Positions 48,567 through 59,334 of a stretch of 64,000 nt of DNA are shown here, piece by piece. The notes beneath the pieces are model-generated. The model was given only the letters and a program-made list of their open reading frames with translations, ran no database searches and was not told where the DNA came from. The stretch is from Paraburkholderia fungorum (GTDB lineage Bacteria > Pseudomonadota > Gammaproteobacteria > Burkholderiales > Burkholderiaceae). Within the stretch, counting starts at the first letter, position 1. Each line of letters begins with the position of its first letter. Location: NCBI RefSeq assembly GCF_902833645.1, contig NZ_CADFGE010000001.1, positions 1,054,001 through 1,118,000 on the forward strand. Reading direction: 5' to 3'. A program made the position numbers and the translations under genes.

Positions 48567-49346
48567 TTACTTCTTGACCTTGTGGTCGTAATCGACTGTC
48601 AGCGGCGCGTGGTCGCTGAATTTGATATCGCGGAACACTTCGGTGCGTTTCGCCTTGCCGGCGATGCCCGGCGTGGCGATCTGATAATCGATCCGCCACC
48701 CCACGTTCTTCGCATACGCCTGACCGCGGTTACTCCACCACGTGTATTGCTCGGGCCGCTGGTCGAGCGTGCGGAACACGTCGACGTAGCCCACTTCGTC
48801 AAACAGCTTAGTCAACCACTCGCGCTCTTCCGGCAGGCAGCCTGAATTCTTCTGGTTGCTCTTCCAGTTCTTGATGTCGATCTCTTTGTGGACGATGTTC
48901 ACGTCGCCGCACACGATCACTTCCCGTTCCTGGGCCAACTCGGCGAGATGCGGCATGAACTCGTCCATGAAGCGGAACTTGGCCTGCTGACGTTCGTCAC
49001 CACTCGATCCCGACGGCACGTACACCGAGATCACCGACAGTTTGCCGAAACGCAATTCGACATAGCGCCCTTCCGGATCGAATTCCTCGCTGCCGAAGCC
49101 GATCACCACTTCATCCGGCTCATGTCGCGTGTACACGCCCGCGCCGCTATAACCTTTCTTCACCGCGTGCTGGAAATAACCGGTGAAACCGTGCGGCGAC
49201 ATGAACTCCGGCGTCAGATCGTCTTGCGAACATTTGATTTCCTGCACGCACAGCACATCGGCTTTCTGTTCGCCGAACCAATCGAAAAAACCCTTCTTTG
49301 CCGCTGAGCGGATGCCGTTCAGGTTGGCGGTAATCACACGCAACAT
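48567..49346 (-). CDS. xthA: Exodeoxyribonuclease III
   Basis: This 259-residue AP endonuclease/3'-exonuclease of base-excision repair has the family motifs in order: TANLNGIRSA, LCVQEIKCS (catalytic Glu), SGAGVYTR, CGDVNIVHKEID (Asp/Asn), GWRIDYQIA and the final SDHAPLTVDY (Asp-His). The ATG at 49346 gives the standard MLRVITANLNGIR start. It belongs to the ExoIII/XthA branch and lies 54 bp downstream of ppk2 on the same strand. Confidence 0.94.
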   Translation of the reverse strand: MLRVITANLNGIRSAAKKGFFDWFGEQKADVLCVQEIKCSQDDLTPEFMSPHGFTGYFQHAVKKGYSGAGVYTRHEPDEVVIGFGSEEFDPEGRYVELRFGKLSVISVYVPSGSSGDERQQAKFRFMDEFMPHLAELAQEREVIVCGDVNIVHKEIDIKNWKSNQKNSGCLPEEREWLTKLFDEVGYVDVFRTLDQRPEQYTWWSNRGQAYAKNVGWRIDYQIATPGIAGKAKRTEVFRDIKFSDHAPLTVDYDHKVKK

Positions 49347-49400
49347 GTCGTTCCCTTGATGTTCAATTCGTTTGTGGAGCAAAGGGCCGAAGGCACCGGA

Positions 49401-50240
49401 TCATTCGACCTTGACGCCCTTCAGCGATTCTTTGGCAGGTGGATATTCGAGCTTCAGCGCCTGGAACGTGCGCAGCAACAACTCGGCGACCATCACATTG
49501 CGATGCGTCTTCGAATCGGCAGGCACCACGTACCACGGCGCGTAGTCGGTCGACGTCACGGCCAGCATATCGCGGTACGCCGCCTGATACTGGTCCCACT
49601 GCTTGCGCGCTTCGAGATCGGAGACGTCGAATTTCCAGTGCTTGTTCGGATCGTCGATGCGCGCCTGCAAACGCGCGCGCTGCTCGTCTTTCGAAATGTG
49701 CAGCATGCATTTGATAATGGCCGTACCGCTGTCGGCTAGCAACTTTTCGAACTGGCGAATGTGGCCACAGCGCTGCTCGAATGCTCCGGCATCCAGATTG
49801 CCAAGCACGCGCGGCACCAGCAAATCTTCGTAGTGGCTACGGTTGAAAATCGTCAGCTCACCGGCGGCGGGCGCCTGCGCATGCACGCGCCATAGAAAAT
49901 CGTGCGCCAGTTCCATTGGCGTCGGCGCCTTGAACGGCACGATGCGCAAACCGAGCGGATCGACTTCATGAAACACCGCGCGGATCGTGCCGTCCTTGCC
50001 GCTCGTGTCCATGCCTTGCAACACCAGCAGCACCCGCCGTGTCCGTTGCGCGTGCAGGCACTCCTGCTGCGTGTCGAGGATCGCGCCGATCTCCGACAAG
50101 CGCGCCCGGTCGGCATCTTTTGAACCGGACGAAAAAGGTTTTGCGGACGGGTCGAACGCGTCGAGTGAGAATTTGTTGTTCTTCTTGCCGTCGTCGAAAT
50201 ACGGCACGCGGAAATCGTCGAGTTCGGGTTGCTTCGCCAT
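49401..50240 (-). CDS. Polyphosphate kinase 2 family protein
   Basis: This 279-residue protein has the PPK2 Walker A motif GMDTSGKDGT at 76-85, the lid Arg-containing segment FKAPTPMELAHDFLWR, and Walker B NRSHYEDLL at 133-141. PPK2 enzymes use polyphosphate to phosphorylate nucleoside mono- or diphosphates. The single-domain length (~270) fits class I or class III; the class is not resolved by eye. It lies between gatB and xthA on the same strand. Confidence 0.9.
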   Translation of the reverse strand: MAKQPELDDFRVPYFDDGKKNNKFSLDAFDPSAKPFSSGSKDADRARLSEIGAILDTQQECLHAQRTRRVLLVLQGMDTSGKDGTIRAVFHEVDPLGLRIVPFKAPTPMELAHDFLWRVHAQAPAAGELTIFNRSHYEDLLVPRVLGNLDAGAFEQRCGHIRQFEKLLADSGTAIIKCMLHISKDEQRARLQARIDDPNKHWKFDVSDLEARKQWDQYQAAYRDMLAVTSTDYAPWYVVPADSKTHRNVMVAELLLRTFQALKLEYPPAKESLKGVKVE

Positions 50241-50362
50241 TCACACACTCCGTGATCTGCGTTAAAACATCGCCCGCAAATGAAACGGGCCGTTGCCCCA
50301 CTTTCGTTTCCGGCAACAGCCCGCGATGACCGACGCATTCGCACCGGTCACATTGCTTCGAC

Positions 50363-51838
50363 TCAGGACAGCTTCTTCTTCAGCAGTTCGTTGACCTGCG
50401 CCGGATTGGCCTTGCCCTTGGTGGCTTTCATCGCCTGACCGATCAGTGCATTGAACGCCTTTTCCTTGCCGGCGCGGAATTCCTCAACCGACTTCGCATT
50501 CGCGGCGAGCACTTCGTCGATGATCGCTTCGAGCGCGCCGGTGTCCGAAATCTGCTTCAAACCCTTCGCCTCGATGATGCGATCGGCGGCGGCTTCGTCG
50601 GTGGCCTTCTCTTCCCAGATCGCGACGAAAATTTCCTTCGCGATCTTGTTCGAGATCGTGCCGTCGGCGATACGCTGCAACAACAACGCGAGTTGCGCGG
50701 ACGAAACCGGGCTCTGCGCGATGTCCAGGCCTTCGCGGTTCAATTGCGACGACACTTCGCCCATCAGCCAGTTAGCCGCGACCTTGGCATTCGCCGGACC
50801 GACCTTGAGTACAACCGCCTCGTAGTACGCGGCCATCGCCTTGCTCGACGTCAGCACGTTTGCGTCATACGGCGTCAGGCCGTATTGCGTGACGAAGCGC
50901 TGTTGAATCGCGACCGGCAGTTCCGGCATTTCGTTCTTCACGCGCTCGACCCACGCCGCGTCGATCACGAGCGGCATCAGATCGGGATCGGGGAAATAGC
51001 GGTAATCGTGCGCGTCTTCCTTGCTGCGCATGGAACGCGTTTCGCGCTTGTCCGGATCGTACAGACGCGTTTCCTGCACCACCGTGCCGCCGTCTTCGAT
51101 CAATTCGATCTGACGGCGCACTTCGTACTGGATCGCTTCTTCGAGGAAGCGGAACGAGTTCAGGTTCTTGATTTCGGCACGCGTGCCGAATTCCGCCTGA
51201 CCGACCGGGCGCACCGACACGTTCGCGTCGCAACGGAACGAGCCTTCCTGCATGTTGCCGTCGCAGATGCCGAGCCAGGTAACCAGCGTGTGCAGCGTCT
51301 TTGCATACGCGACCGCTTCAGCCGCGCTGCGCATTTCCGGCTCGGTGACGATTTCGAGCAGCGGCGTGCCGGCGCGATTCAGGTCAATGCCCGTCATGCC
51401 CGCGAAGTCTTCGTGCAACGACTTGCCCGCGTCTTCTTCAAGGTGAGCGCGCGTCAGGTTGACGACCTTCTCGTATGCTTCCGTACCCGCCTTTTCGTTA
51501 GCCGGGACCTGAATCGTCACCTGGCCGCCCTGCACCACGGGAATTTCGTACTGGCTGATCTGATAGCCCTTCGGCAGATCGGGGTAGAAATAATTCTTGC
51601 GCGCGAAGATGCTGCGCGGCGCGATCGTCGAGCCAATCGCCAGGCCGAACTGGATCGCACGCTCCACGGCGCCGCGGTTCATCACCGGCAGCGTGCCCGG
51701 CAATGCCAGATCGACGGGGCACGCCTGCGTGTTCGGCGCGGCGCCGAATTGGGTGGCAGCGCCCGAGAAAATCTTCGACTGGGTCGACAGTTGCGCGTGG
51801 GTCTCCAGACCGATCACGACTTCCCATTGCTTGGTCAT
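50363..51838 (-). CDS. gatB: Asp/Glu-tRNA amidotransferase subunit B
   Basis: This 491-residue subunit binds and kinases misacylated Glu-tRNA(Gln) or Asp-tRNA(Asn) before amidation. The N-terminus [13 protein letters not shown], the [10 protein letters not shown] segment and the C-terminal YqeY-like tail ([20 protein letters not shown]) match the family. The ATG at 51838 lies 5 bp after the gatA stop, so gatC-gatA-gatB form one operon. Confidence 0.96.
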   Translation of the reverse strand: MTKQWEVVIGLETHAQLSTQSKIFSGAATQFGAAPNTQACPVDLALPGTLPVMNRGAVERAIQFGLAIGSTIAPRSIFARKNYFYPDLPKGYQISQYEIPVVQGGQVTIQVPANEKAGTEAYEKVVNLTRAHLEEDAGKSLHEDFAGMTGIDLNRAGTPLLEIVTEPEMRSAAEAVAYAKTLHTLVTWLGICDGNMQEGSFRCDANVSVRPVGQAEFGTRAEIKNLNSFRFLEEAIQYEVRRQIELIEDGGTVVQETRLYDPDKRETRSMRSKEDAHDYRYFPDPDLMPLVIDAAWVERVKNEMPELPVAIQQRFVTQYGLTPYDANVLTSSKAMAAYYEAVVLKVGPANAKVAANWLMGEVSSQLNREGLDIAQSPVSSAQLALLLQRIADGTISNKIAKEIFVAIWEEKATDEAAADRIIEAKGLKQISDTGALEAIIDEVLAANAKSVEEFRAGKEKAFNALIGQAMKATKGKANPAQVNELLKKKLS

Positions 51839-51843
51839 GGTGC

Positions 51844-53331
51844 TCACACTCCTGCCGGCGCTTTGCGGTGCCAATCGGTCGCGCGCTGGAACGCGTCCGC
51901 CACTTGCAGCATCCGGGCTTCATTGAAATAGTTGCCGATGATCTGCAGACCCACGGGCCGCTGTGCATTCGCGCCCGCGCCAAAGCCGCACGGCACGCTC
52001 ATACCAGGCAAACCGGCAAGGCTCACCGACAGCGTATAGATGTCGGCCAGATACATCTGCACCGGATCGTCGCCCTTCGCACCGAGGTCCCACGCCACCG
52101 ACGGCGCGACCGGCCCCATGATCACGTCACAGTGCTTGAACGCTTCCTGGAAGTCCTGCGCGATGATGCGGCGGATCTTCTGCGCCTGCAGGTAGTACGC
52201 GTCGTAATAGCCATGCGACAGCACATAGGCGCCCACCAGAATGCGGCGCTTCACTTCCGGACCGAAGCCTTCGGCACGCGACTTCTTGTACATGTCGAGC
52301 AGATCGCGATACTCCGCGGCACGATGGCCGAAGCGCACGCCGTCGAAACGCGACAGGTTCGACGAAGCTTCCGCCGGTGCGATCACGTAGTACACCGGGA
52401 TCGACAGCTCGGTTTTCGGCAGCGAGACTTCCACCAGCGTCGCACCGAGTGCTTCGTATTGCTTCAACGCGGCGTCGATCGAGGCGCGCACGTCATCCGC
52501 CAAACCTGCGCCGAAATACTCTTTCGGCAGGCCGATGCGCAGGCCGGCGAGCGGTTTGTCCGCGCCGTCTTCTTTCCACGTCTTGCCGATGTAGCGTGTG
52601 AAGTCTTCGTCTTCGCGCGTGAGGCTGGTCGAATCGCGCTCGTCGAAACCGGCCATGGCGTTGAGCAACGTCGCGCAATCCGCGGCGGTCTGGGCCATCG
52701 GACCGCCCTGATCCAGCGACGATGCGAATGCGATCATGCCGTAACGCGACACACGGCCGTACGTCGGCTTGATGCCGGTAATGCCGGAGAACGACGCCGG
52801 CTGCCGAATCGAGCCGCCGGTATCGGTGCCGGTGGCAGCGGGGGCGAGACGCGCCGCCACGGCCGCCGCCGAGCCGCCAGACGAACCGCCCGGCACAGCC
52901 TGACGATCCCACGGATTCTGCACGGGACCAAAGTACGAATTCTCGTTGGACGAGCCCATCGCGAACTCGTCCATGTTGGTCTTGCCCACGCACACCATGC
53001 CGGCGTTCTGCAAACGCGCGACCACGGTCGCGTCGAACGGGCTCTCGTAATTCGACAGCATCTTCGAGCCGGCCGTGGAGCGCCAACCCTTGGTGACGAA
53101 CACGTCTTTGTGCGCGATCGGCAGGCCGACCAGTGGGCCGGCGTGGCCGGTGTGAAGCAGTGCGTCGGCCGCTTTCGCCTGCGCGAGCGTCAGGTCGGCG
53201 TCGACCTGGATGAAGGCGTTCAGGCTATTTGCCGCGTCGATCCGCTTCAGATAGAGCTGCGCCAGTTCGACTGCGGAGCATTCCTTGGCCGCTAGGGCGG
53301 CACGCAGTTCGGTCAAGCTTTTTTCATGCAT
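51844..53331 (-). CDS. gatA: Asp/Glu-tRNA amidotransferase subunit A
   Basis: This 495-residue amidase releases ammonia from glutamine for tRNA-dependent amidation. The Ser-cisSer-Lys triad is visible as K75 (PIAHKDV), S150 (GGSSGGS) and S174 (TGGSIRQPA), with the 75- and 24-residue spacings of characterised GatA. It lies 43 bp after gatC. Its presence implies that the cell makes Gln-tRNA or Asn-tRNA indirectly. Confidence 0.96.
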   Translation of the reverse strand: MHEKSLTELRAALAAKECSAVELAQLYLKRIDAANSLNAFIQVDADLTLAQAKAADALLHTGHAGPLVGLPIAHKDVFVTKGWRSTAGSKMLSNYESPFDATVVARLQNAGMVCVGKTNMDEFAMGSSNENSYFGPVQNPWDRQAVPGGSSGGSAAAVAARLAPAATGTDTGGSIRQPASFSGITGIKPTYGRVSRYGMIAFASSLDQGGPMAQTAADCATLLNAMAGFDERDSTSLTREDEDFTRYIGKTWKEDGADKPLAGLRIGLPKEYFGAGLADDVRASIDAALKQYEALGATLVEVSLPKTELSIPVYYVIAPAEASSNLSRFDGVRFGHRAAEYRDLLDMYKKSRAEGFGPEVKRRILVGAYVLSHGYYDAYYLQAQKIRRIIAQDFQEAFKHCDVIMGPVAPSVAWDLGAKGDDPVQMYLADIYTLSVSLAGLPGMSVPCGFGAGANAQRPVGLQIIGNYFNEARMLQVADAFQRATDWHRKAPAGV

Positions 53332-53374
53332 TGCGTTTTATCCTGGGCTTGATTCGCGAATCTTAGTCGATCAT

Positions 53375-53674
53375 TTACTCGATCACCTTCGGCACGAGGT
53401 ACAGACCGTCTTGCACGGCCGGCGCCGGGCGCTGGAACGCTTCACGGTCGACCGTTTCGGTCACCGCGTCGTTACGCAGACGCAGCGCGACGTCTTCGAT
53501 CTGCTCGATCGGATGGGCCAGCGGGGCGATGCCGGTGGTATCGACCGCCTGCATTTGCTCGACGAGGCCGAAGAAATCATTGAGCTGGGCAAGCGTGTGC
53601 TCGGCTTCGCTATCAGCCAGTTCGAGCCGCGCGAGATGCGCGATGCGTTTAACATCGGTCAGGGTCAGAGCCAT
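53375..53674 (-). CDS. gatC: Asp/Glu-tRNA amidotransferase subunit C
   Basis: This 99-residue subunit stabilises the GatAB complex. The N-terminal [12 protein letters not shown] and the C-terminal [18 protein letters not shown] are hallmark sequences. The ATG at 53674 fits the family; longer frames run into the mreB upstream region. It is the first gene of gatCAB and is divergent from mreB. Confidence 0.95.
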   Translation of the reverse strand: MALTLTDVKRIAHLARLELADSEAEHTLAQLNDFFGLVEQMQAVDTTGIAPLAHPIEQIEDVALRLRNDAVTETVDREAFQRPAPAVQDGLYLVPKVIE

Positions 53675-53801
53675 GCAGTCACCGGAAAATGTGGTGGACC
53701 GCCGCAGCGCGGGAAAAACGATGCTGCGACAGCGGGTTACGACACTGGAGGAAGACCTCGAAAAAGGGGCCAGCGGCGGCAAAAAGTGCCGTCCGTTTCC
53801 T

Positions 53802-53830
53802 TCAAAACATCCAAAATTATAAGGTATCAT
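53802..53830 (+). promoter_or_regulatory. Candidate promoter of mreBCD-mrdA-rodA
   Basis: TTCAAA (53802-53807) and TATCAT (53825-53830) have a 17-bp spacer. An alternative -10, TATAAG, lies at 53818-53823. Both sit in the only AT-rich patch of the intergenic region. Confidence 0.45.
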
Positions 53831-53943
53831 TACGCGTTCGACCCAAACCCGGACCGACTTACCAAGGCCTTTCTGAACAATTCCCAAAGATCGTTCGGAT
53901 TTTTCTGTCCTGGCCTTGCACCGGCCTCCGGTAGACTCCCTCG

Positions 53944-53996
53944 CAGCTTCAAGTTCCTGTGGCGCCGCTTCCGCCCGGTTGAAGCTGTTATTTTTT
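53944..53996 (+). terminator. Terminator-like hairpin in the mreB leader (possible attenuator)
   Basis: CAGCTTCAA (53944-53952) pairs with TTGAAGCTG (53979-53987), followed at once by TTATTTTTT. The interior can form a smaller GGCG/CGCC stem. It lies 58 bp before the mreB ATG and downstream of the candidate promoter. Confidence 0.55.
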
Positions 53997-54054
53997 CCGC
54001 TGCCGCCCTGCGCATACGTTGTGAGGGCCGGCCCCAAGCGAGACAGGATTTTGA

Positions 54055-55098
<1,044 letters not shown>

Positions 55099-55131
55099 GC
55101 GAGCCCGTCTCCATGTCAGTAGCGCGGATCA

Positions 55132-55161
55132 GGCAAACGGCCCCATGTGGGCCGGTTTGCC
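55132..55161 (+). other. Hairpin in the mreB-mreC spacer
   Basis: GGCAAACGGCCC (55132-55143) pairs with GGGCCGGTTTGCC (55149-55161), with a single bulged G and a CATGT loop. No T-run follows, so partial termination or processing is possible. Confidence 0.6.
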
Positions 55162-55248
55162 GTTGGCTGGGCCTGCCAGCCTCCGCGTGCTGAACGCGCG
55201 TCCCTAGCGCGCCGCCGTCTCACCCAACCGCTCACGCCCCCGGCGACC

Positions 55249-56355
55249 ATGGAATACAGTCCGCCGCCCCTGTTCAAGCAAGGCCCTTCCGCCCTCGCAC
55301 GGCTGATGTTTTTCGTCGTGCTCGCGCTGGCCCTGCTGATCTCCGATGCACGCTTCAAGACGCTCGAAATCGTTCGCGGCGTGCTCGGCGCGGGTCTTTA
55401 TCCGTTGCAACGCGCAGCCCTCGTGCCGCGCGACGTTTTCATGGGCGCGGCCGACCTGGCGGTGACCAGCGCCACGTTGCGCAGCGAGAACGACAAGCTG
55501 CGCGCCAAAGATCTTCAGCTCGCGCAGCAAGCCAATACGGCCGCCGAACTGGCCGCCGAGAACACCCATTTGCGCGCGCTGCTGCAACTCTCGCAGCGCT
55601 CGACCACCCAATCGCTACCGGCTGAAATCCAGTACGACACGCGCGATCCGTTCACGCAGAAAGTCGTGATCGGCCGCGGCGCCCAGCAAGGTGTGCAGGA
55701 CGGCTCGCCGGTCGTCAACGAAGACGGCGTGATCGGGCAGGTGACGCGCGTATTCCCGCTGCAAGCCGAAGTAACGCTGCTCACCGACAAAGACCAGGCC
55801 GTGCCCGTGCAGATCGTGCGCACCGGCTTGCGCAGCGTGATTTACGGCACGCCGAAGGGCGACACGCTCGATCTGCGCTTCGTGCCGATCAGCGCCGACG
55901 TGCAAACCGGCGACGAACTCGTCACCAGCGGCCTGGACGGCGTTTATCCGCCGGGGCTGCCGGTCGCCAAGGTCGTGCGGGTCGACAAACAGGCCGATAC
56001 GGCGTTCGCACGCGTGATCTGCTTGCCGGTTGCGCCCGTGCGCGGTGCGCGTCAGTTGCTAGTGCTGCACTATCAGAACAACGTGCCGCCGCGTCCGGCG
56101 GAAGAGCCCGACGCGGCCACGACCGCGAAAGACGCCAAAGCGAAGAAGAGCGGCAAGGCTGCCGACAGCAAGGCTGCGGTGGATAAATCCGCTGCGAAGC
56201 CTGCGGAAAAGCCGGCCACGCCCCCCAAACCCGCGGAAAAGCCGTCCGCCAAAACCGCTGCCGCGGAGAAGAAAGCCGCCGCCGAAAAGAAGCCAGCCGC
56301 TGAAAAGGCTGAAAAGAACACGAAGCCGCCAGCCACGCCGGGGGCACAGCCATGA
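55249..56355 (+). CDS. mreC: Rod shape-determining protein MreC with Lys/Ala/Pro-rich tail
   Basis: This 368-residue bitopic protein has a TM helix at ~20-37 and a periplasmic coiled coil (~75-122, LRSENDKLRAKDLQLAQQA). The beta-barrel MreC core follows (for example VIGRGAQQGVQDGSPVVNED, GTPKGDTLDLRFVP). The last ~87 residues (282-368) are a repetitive Lys/Ala/Pro tail like histone H1, absent from E. coli MreC. MreC links MreB to PBP2. The ATG at 55249 is chosen over the upstream frame start because it places the TM segment normally. Confidence 0.94.
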   Translation: MEYSPPPLFKQGPSALARLMFFVVLALALLISDARFKTLEIVRGVLGAGLYPLQRAALVPRDVFMGAADLAVTSATLRSENDKLRAKDLQLAQQANTAAELAAENTHLRALLQLSQRSTTQSLPAEIQYDTRDPFTQKVVIGRGAQQGVQDGSPVVNEDGVIGQVTRVFPLQAEVTLLTDKDQAVPVQIVRTGLRSVIYGTPKGDTLDLRFVPISADVQTGDELVTSGLDGVYPPGLPVAKVVRVDKQADTAFARVICLPVAPVRGARQLLVLHYQNNVPPRPAEEPDAATTAKDAKAKKSGKAADSKAAVDKSAAKPAEKPATPPKPAEKPSAKTAAAEKKAAAEKKPAAEKAEKNTKPPATPGAQP

Positions 56356-56864
56356 ACCGTCCGCAATACATCCTGCAGCCGGTCAATCCGTATTTCATCG
56401 CGTTCAGCCTCGCTGCGGCGTTCCTGCTGAACCTGATGCCGTGGGGGCGCCTTGCCGGCGTGCCTGACTTTGTGGCGCTGGTGCTGCTGTTCTGGAACGT
56501 GCACCAGCCGCGCAAAGTGGGCATGGGCATCGCGTTCTTTCTCGGCTTGCTGATGGACGTGCACAACGCCAGCCTGCTCGGTGAGCACGCGCTGGCGTAT
56601 ACGTTGTTGTCGTATGGTGCGATTACGATCCATCGCCGGGTGCTGTGGATGTCGCTCGGCGTGCAGACTTTCGCGGTGATGCCGCTGCTGGTCGTCGCGC
56701 AACTGGTGCCGTTCGTGATCCGTCTGCTGACGGGCGCGGCGTTTCCGGGCTGGAGTTACCTGATCGACGGTTTCGTCGAAGCGGCGCTGTGGCCGATCGC
56801 CAGCGTCCTGCTGCTGATGCCGCAACGCCGCCCGGCCGACCCGGACGATACGCGGCCGATTTAA
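56352..56864 (+). CDS. mreD: Rod shape-determining protein MreD
   Basis: This 170-residue integral membrane protein with five or six TM helices belongs to the elongasome. It overlaps mreC by 4 bp (ATGA). The N-terminal PVNPYFIAFSLAAAFLLNLMPWG and FLGLLMDVHNASLLGEHALAY are typical of the betaproteobacterial family. It is followed by a 141-bp gap before mrdA. Confidence 0.92.
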   Translation: MNRPQYILQPVNPYFIAFSLAAAFLLNLMPWGRLAGVPDFVALVLLFWNVHQPRKVGMGIAFFLGLLMDVHNASLLGEHALAYTLLSYGAITIHRRVLWMSLGVQTFAVMPLLVVAQLVPFVIRLLTGAAFPGWSYLIDGFVEAALWPIASVLLLMPQRRPADPDDTRPI

Positions 56865-57005
56865 TCACGCATCGAGGCCGCCGGCCGTTCCGATGGAACA
56901 CGCTTATCCGGCCCGCTCGACGCGCATCGCTGTTCATGCCGCCCGGTTCGGGCCGGTTTGGGCGCACACTCATGATGGCCGTCACACGGCCTTTTGCAGA
57001 ATCGC

Positions 57006-59324
57006 ATGACCGAATTCAAGGACACTCAGCAACAGCTCTCGAAGTTCCGCCTGCGCGTCGCGGCGGCGGGCGTGTTCGTGTTCGTCTGCTTCGGGCTGAT
57101 CGGTTTCCGTTTCCTGGTGCTGCAGGTCTGGCACTACAGCAAGTACTCGCTGCAAGCCGACGAAAACCGCATCTCGGTCGCGCCGATCGTGCCGAACCGG
57201 GGCATCATCACCGACCGCAACGGCGTCGTGCTGGCCAAGAACTACTCGGCGTACACGCTCGAAATCACCCCGTCGAAGCTGAACGACACGCTCGAAAACG
57301 TGATCGACAATCTCGCCACCGTGGTTTCAATTGACGCTCGCGACCGGCGCCGCTTCAAGAAGCTGCAGGAAGACTCGAAGAATTTCGAGAGCCTGCCGAT
57401 CCGCACCCGCCTCACCGACGACGAAGTCGCGCGCTTCACCGCGCAACGCTTCCGCTTTCCGGGCGTGGAAGTGCGCGCGCGCCTGTTCCGCCAATACCCG
57501 CTCGGGCCCACCGCGGCGCACGTGATCGGCTACATCGGCCGGATTTCGCAGCGCGATCAGGACCGTATCGACGACGCCAGCGATGCGAACGACAGCGATC
57601 CGGATCATTACGATCCGCGCCTCGACGCGAACAACTACAAGGGCACTGACTACATCGGCAAGATCGGCGTCGAGCAGAGCTACGAGACGGAGCTGCATGG
57701 CCAGACCGGTTTTGAGGAAGTCGAAGTAACCGCCGGCGGCCGGCCTGTGCGCACGTTGTCGCGCACGCAGGCAACGCCGGGGAATAACCTGGAACTGTCG
57801 ATCGATATCGGCTTGCAGCAGGTCGCCGAACAGGCCTTCGCCGGCCGCCGCGGCGCGCTGGTCGCGATCGAGCCGGCGACCGGCGACGTGCTGGCGTTCG
57901 TGTCCGCGCCGAGCTTCGATCCGAATTCGTTTGTCGACGGCATCGATCAGCAGACCTGGGACGAGCTCAACAACTCGCCCGACCATCCGCTGCTGAACCG
58001 TCCGCTGCACGGCACCTACCCGCCGGGCTCGACCTACAAGCCGTTCATGGCGCTCGCCGCGCTGACGCTGCATAAGCGCACGCCGGGCTGGGGCTTCCAG
58101 GATCCGGGGTCGTATACGTTCGGCGGCCACACGTTCCGCAACGACGTGCGCTCGGGCCAGGGCTGGGTCGACATGAACCGCGCGATCGTCGTGTCGAACG
58201 ACACTTATTTCTACATGCTCGCGCACGATCTGGGCGTCAACAACATCGCCAACTTCATGAAGCCGTGGGGTTTCGGTCAGATCACCGGCATCGACATTTC
58301 AGGCGAAGCGCGCGGCATCCTGCCGTCGACGGAATGGAAGCGCAAAGCGTATCGCAAGCCTGAGCAGCAGCGCTGGTACGAGGGCGAAACGATCAGTCTG
58401 GGCATTGGCCAAGGCTATAACTCGTTCACCATTCTGCAACTCGCGCACGCCACGGCCACGCTCGCGAACAACGGTATCGTGATGAAGCCGCACCTGGTGC
58501 GTGACATCGAAAACCCGATCACCAAAGAGACGCGCCCGGTCGTGCGCGATCCGAGCGACCGGATTGCCGTGAAGCAATCGGACATCGACTTCATCAAGCA
58601 CGCGATGGAAGGCGTCGTGACAAACGGGACGGCGTCGAAGGTGTTCATCGGCGCACAGTATCAGGCCGCTGGCAAGACCGGCACGGCGCAGGTCTACTCG
58701 CTGCAGGGCGCGAACTACAAAGGCCACGCGATCGCCGAACATCTGCGCGACCACGCACTGTTCATTGCCTTTGCACCTGTCGATCAACCGAAAATCGCCA
58801 TTGCACTGATCGTCGAGAACGGCGGCTGGGGTGCGGAAGCAGCCGGTCCGATCGCGCGTCGTGTGCTCGATTACTACCTGGTCGGCAAGAACAAGCCCGG
58901 CGCTGAAGCAGCGGCTGTCGCGGCAGCGGCCTCGGCGACCCAGGATGCATCCGCACCGGAAGTGGGTGGCGCGGCCTCGCCGCAAGACGCAGCGCAGCCG
59001 GTCAAGATCGCGGCCGGCTTCACCGCGCTACCGATGCCGGGCGCGGCGTCGACGGCTGCGGCGGCTTCCGCTGCTGCGGCCGCATCGGCCCCGATGGCAG
59101 CGTCGTCAGCGGCGACGGCGGCTTCGGCGTCCGGCACATTCGGCGCGTCGGCGGCTGTGCCGGCGTCCGCCACGGCGAAGAACGCAGCGCCGCGTAAATC
59201 GGGCGTTCCGCACAAACCCCGTCCTGCCAGCGAGCCGGCGCCGACCGCGGCGCTGCCGTCGCGGGACGACAGTATTCAGCCTACGTCGCCACGCCAGCCG
59301 GTTTCCGGCGGCATCGACGAGTAA
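57006..59324 (+). CDS. mrdA: Penicillin-binding protein 2 with long Ala-rich C-terminal tail
   Basis: This 772-residue transpeptidase makes lateral-wall cross-links with RodA. It has one N-terminal TM helix (~20-42), a dimerisation domain and the transpeptidase domain with S342 in STYKPF, SND in VVSNDTYF and K557 in KTGTAQ. After residue ~632 comes a ~140-residue low-complexity tail rich in Ala, Ser and Pro; E. coli PBP2 ends at 633 residues. The ATG at 57006 is preferred to TTG at 56994. rodA starts 10 bp after the stop. Confidence 0.95.
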   Translation: MTEFKDTQQQLSKFRLRVAAAGVFVFVCFGLIGFRFLVLQVWHYSKYSLQADENRISVAPIVPNRGIITDRNGVVLAKNYSAYTLEITPSKLNDTLENVIDNLATVVSIDARDRRRFKKLQEDSKNFESLPIRTRLTDDEVARFTAQRFRFPGVEVRARLFRQYPLGPTAAHVIGYIGRISQRDQDRIDDASDANDSDPDHYDPRLDANNYKGTDYIGKIGVEQSYETELHGQTGFEEVEVTAGGRPVRTLSRTQATPGNNLELSIDIGLQQVAEQAFAGRRGALVAIEPATGDVLAFVSAPSFDPNSFVDGIDQQTWDELNNSPDHPLLNRPLHGTYPPGSTYKPFMALAALTLHKRTPGWGFQDPGSYTFGGHTFRNDVRSGQGWVDMNRAIVVSNDTYFYMLAHDLGVNNIANFMKPWGFGQITGIDISGEARGILPSTEWKRKAYRKPEQQRWYEGETISLGIGQGYNSFTILQLAHATATLANNGIVMKPHLVRDIENPITKETRPVVRDPSDRIAVKQSDIDFIKHAMEGVVTNGTASKVFIGAQYQAAGKTGTAQVYSLQGANYKGHAIAEHLRDHALFIAFAPVDQPKIAIALIVENGGWGAEAAGPIARRVLDYYLVGKNKPGAEAAAVAAAASATQDASAPEVGGAASPQDAAQPVKIAAGFTALPMPGAASTAAAASAAAAASAPMAASSAATAASASGTFGASAAVPASATAKNAAPRKSGVPHKPRPASEPAPTAALPSRDDSIQPTSPRQPVSGGIDE

Positions 59325-59334
59325 GGAGAAAGGC

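Larger units (their letters stand above)
53675..54054. other. Divergent intergenic region gatC-mreB
   Basis: These 380 bases contain a candidate mreB promoter (53802-53830), a ~220-base leader and, inside the leader, a terminator-like hairpin (53944-53996). The gatC promoter must be near 53690-53760 on the other strand but is not clear. ORFs crossing the region are shadows. Confidence 0.5.

Noticed and set aside
51703..53295. Plus-strand ORF of 530 codons opposite gatA
   Set aside because: Shadow of gatA, with no ribosome site or domain pattern.
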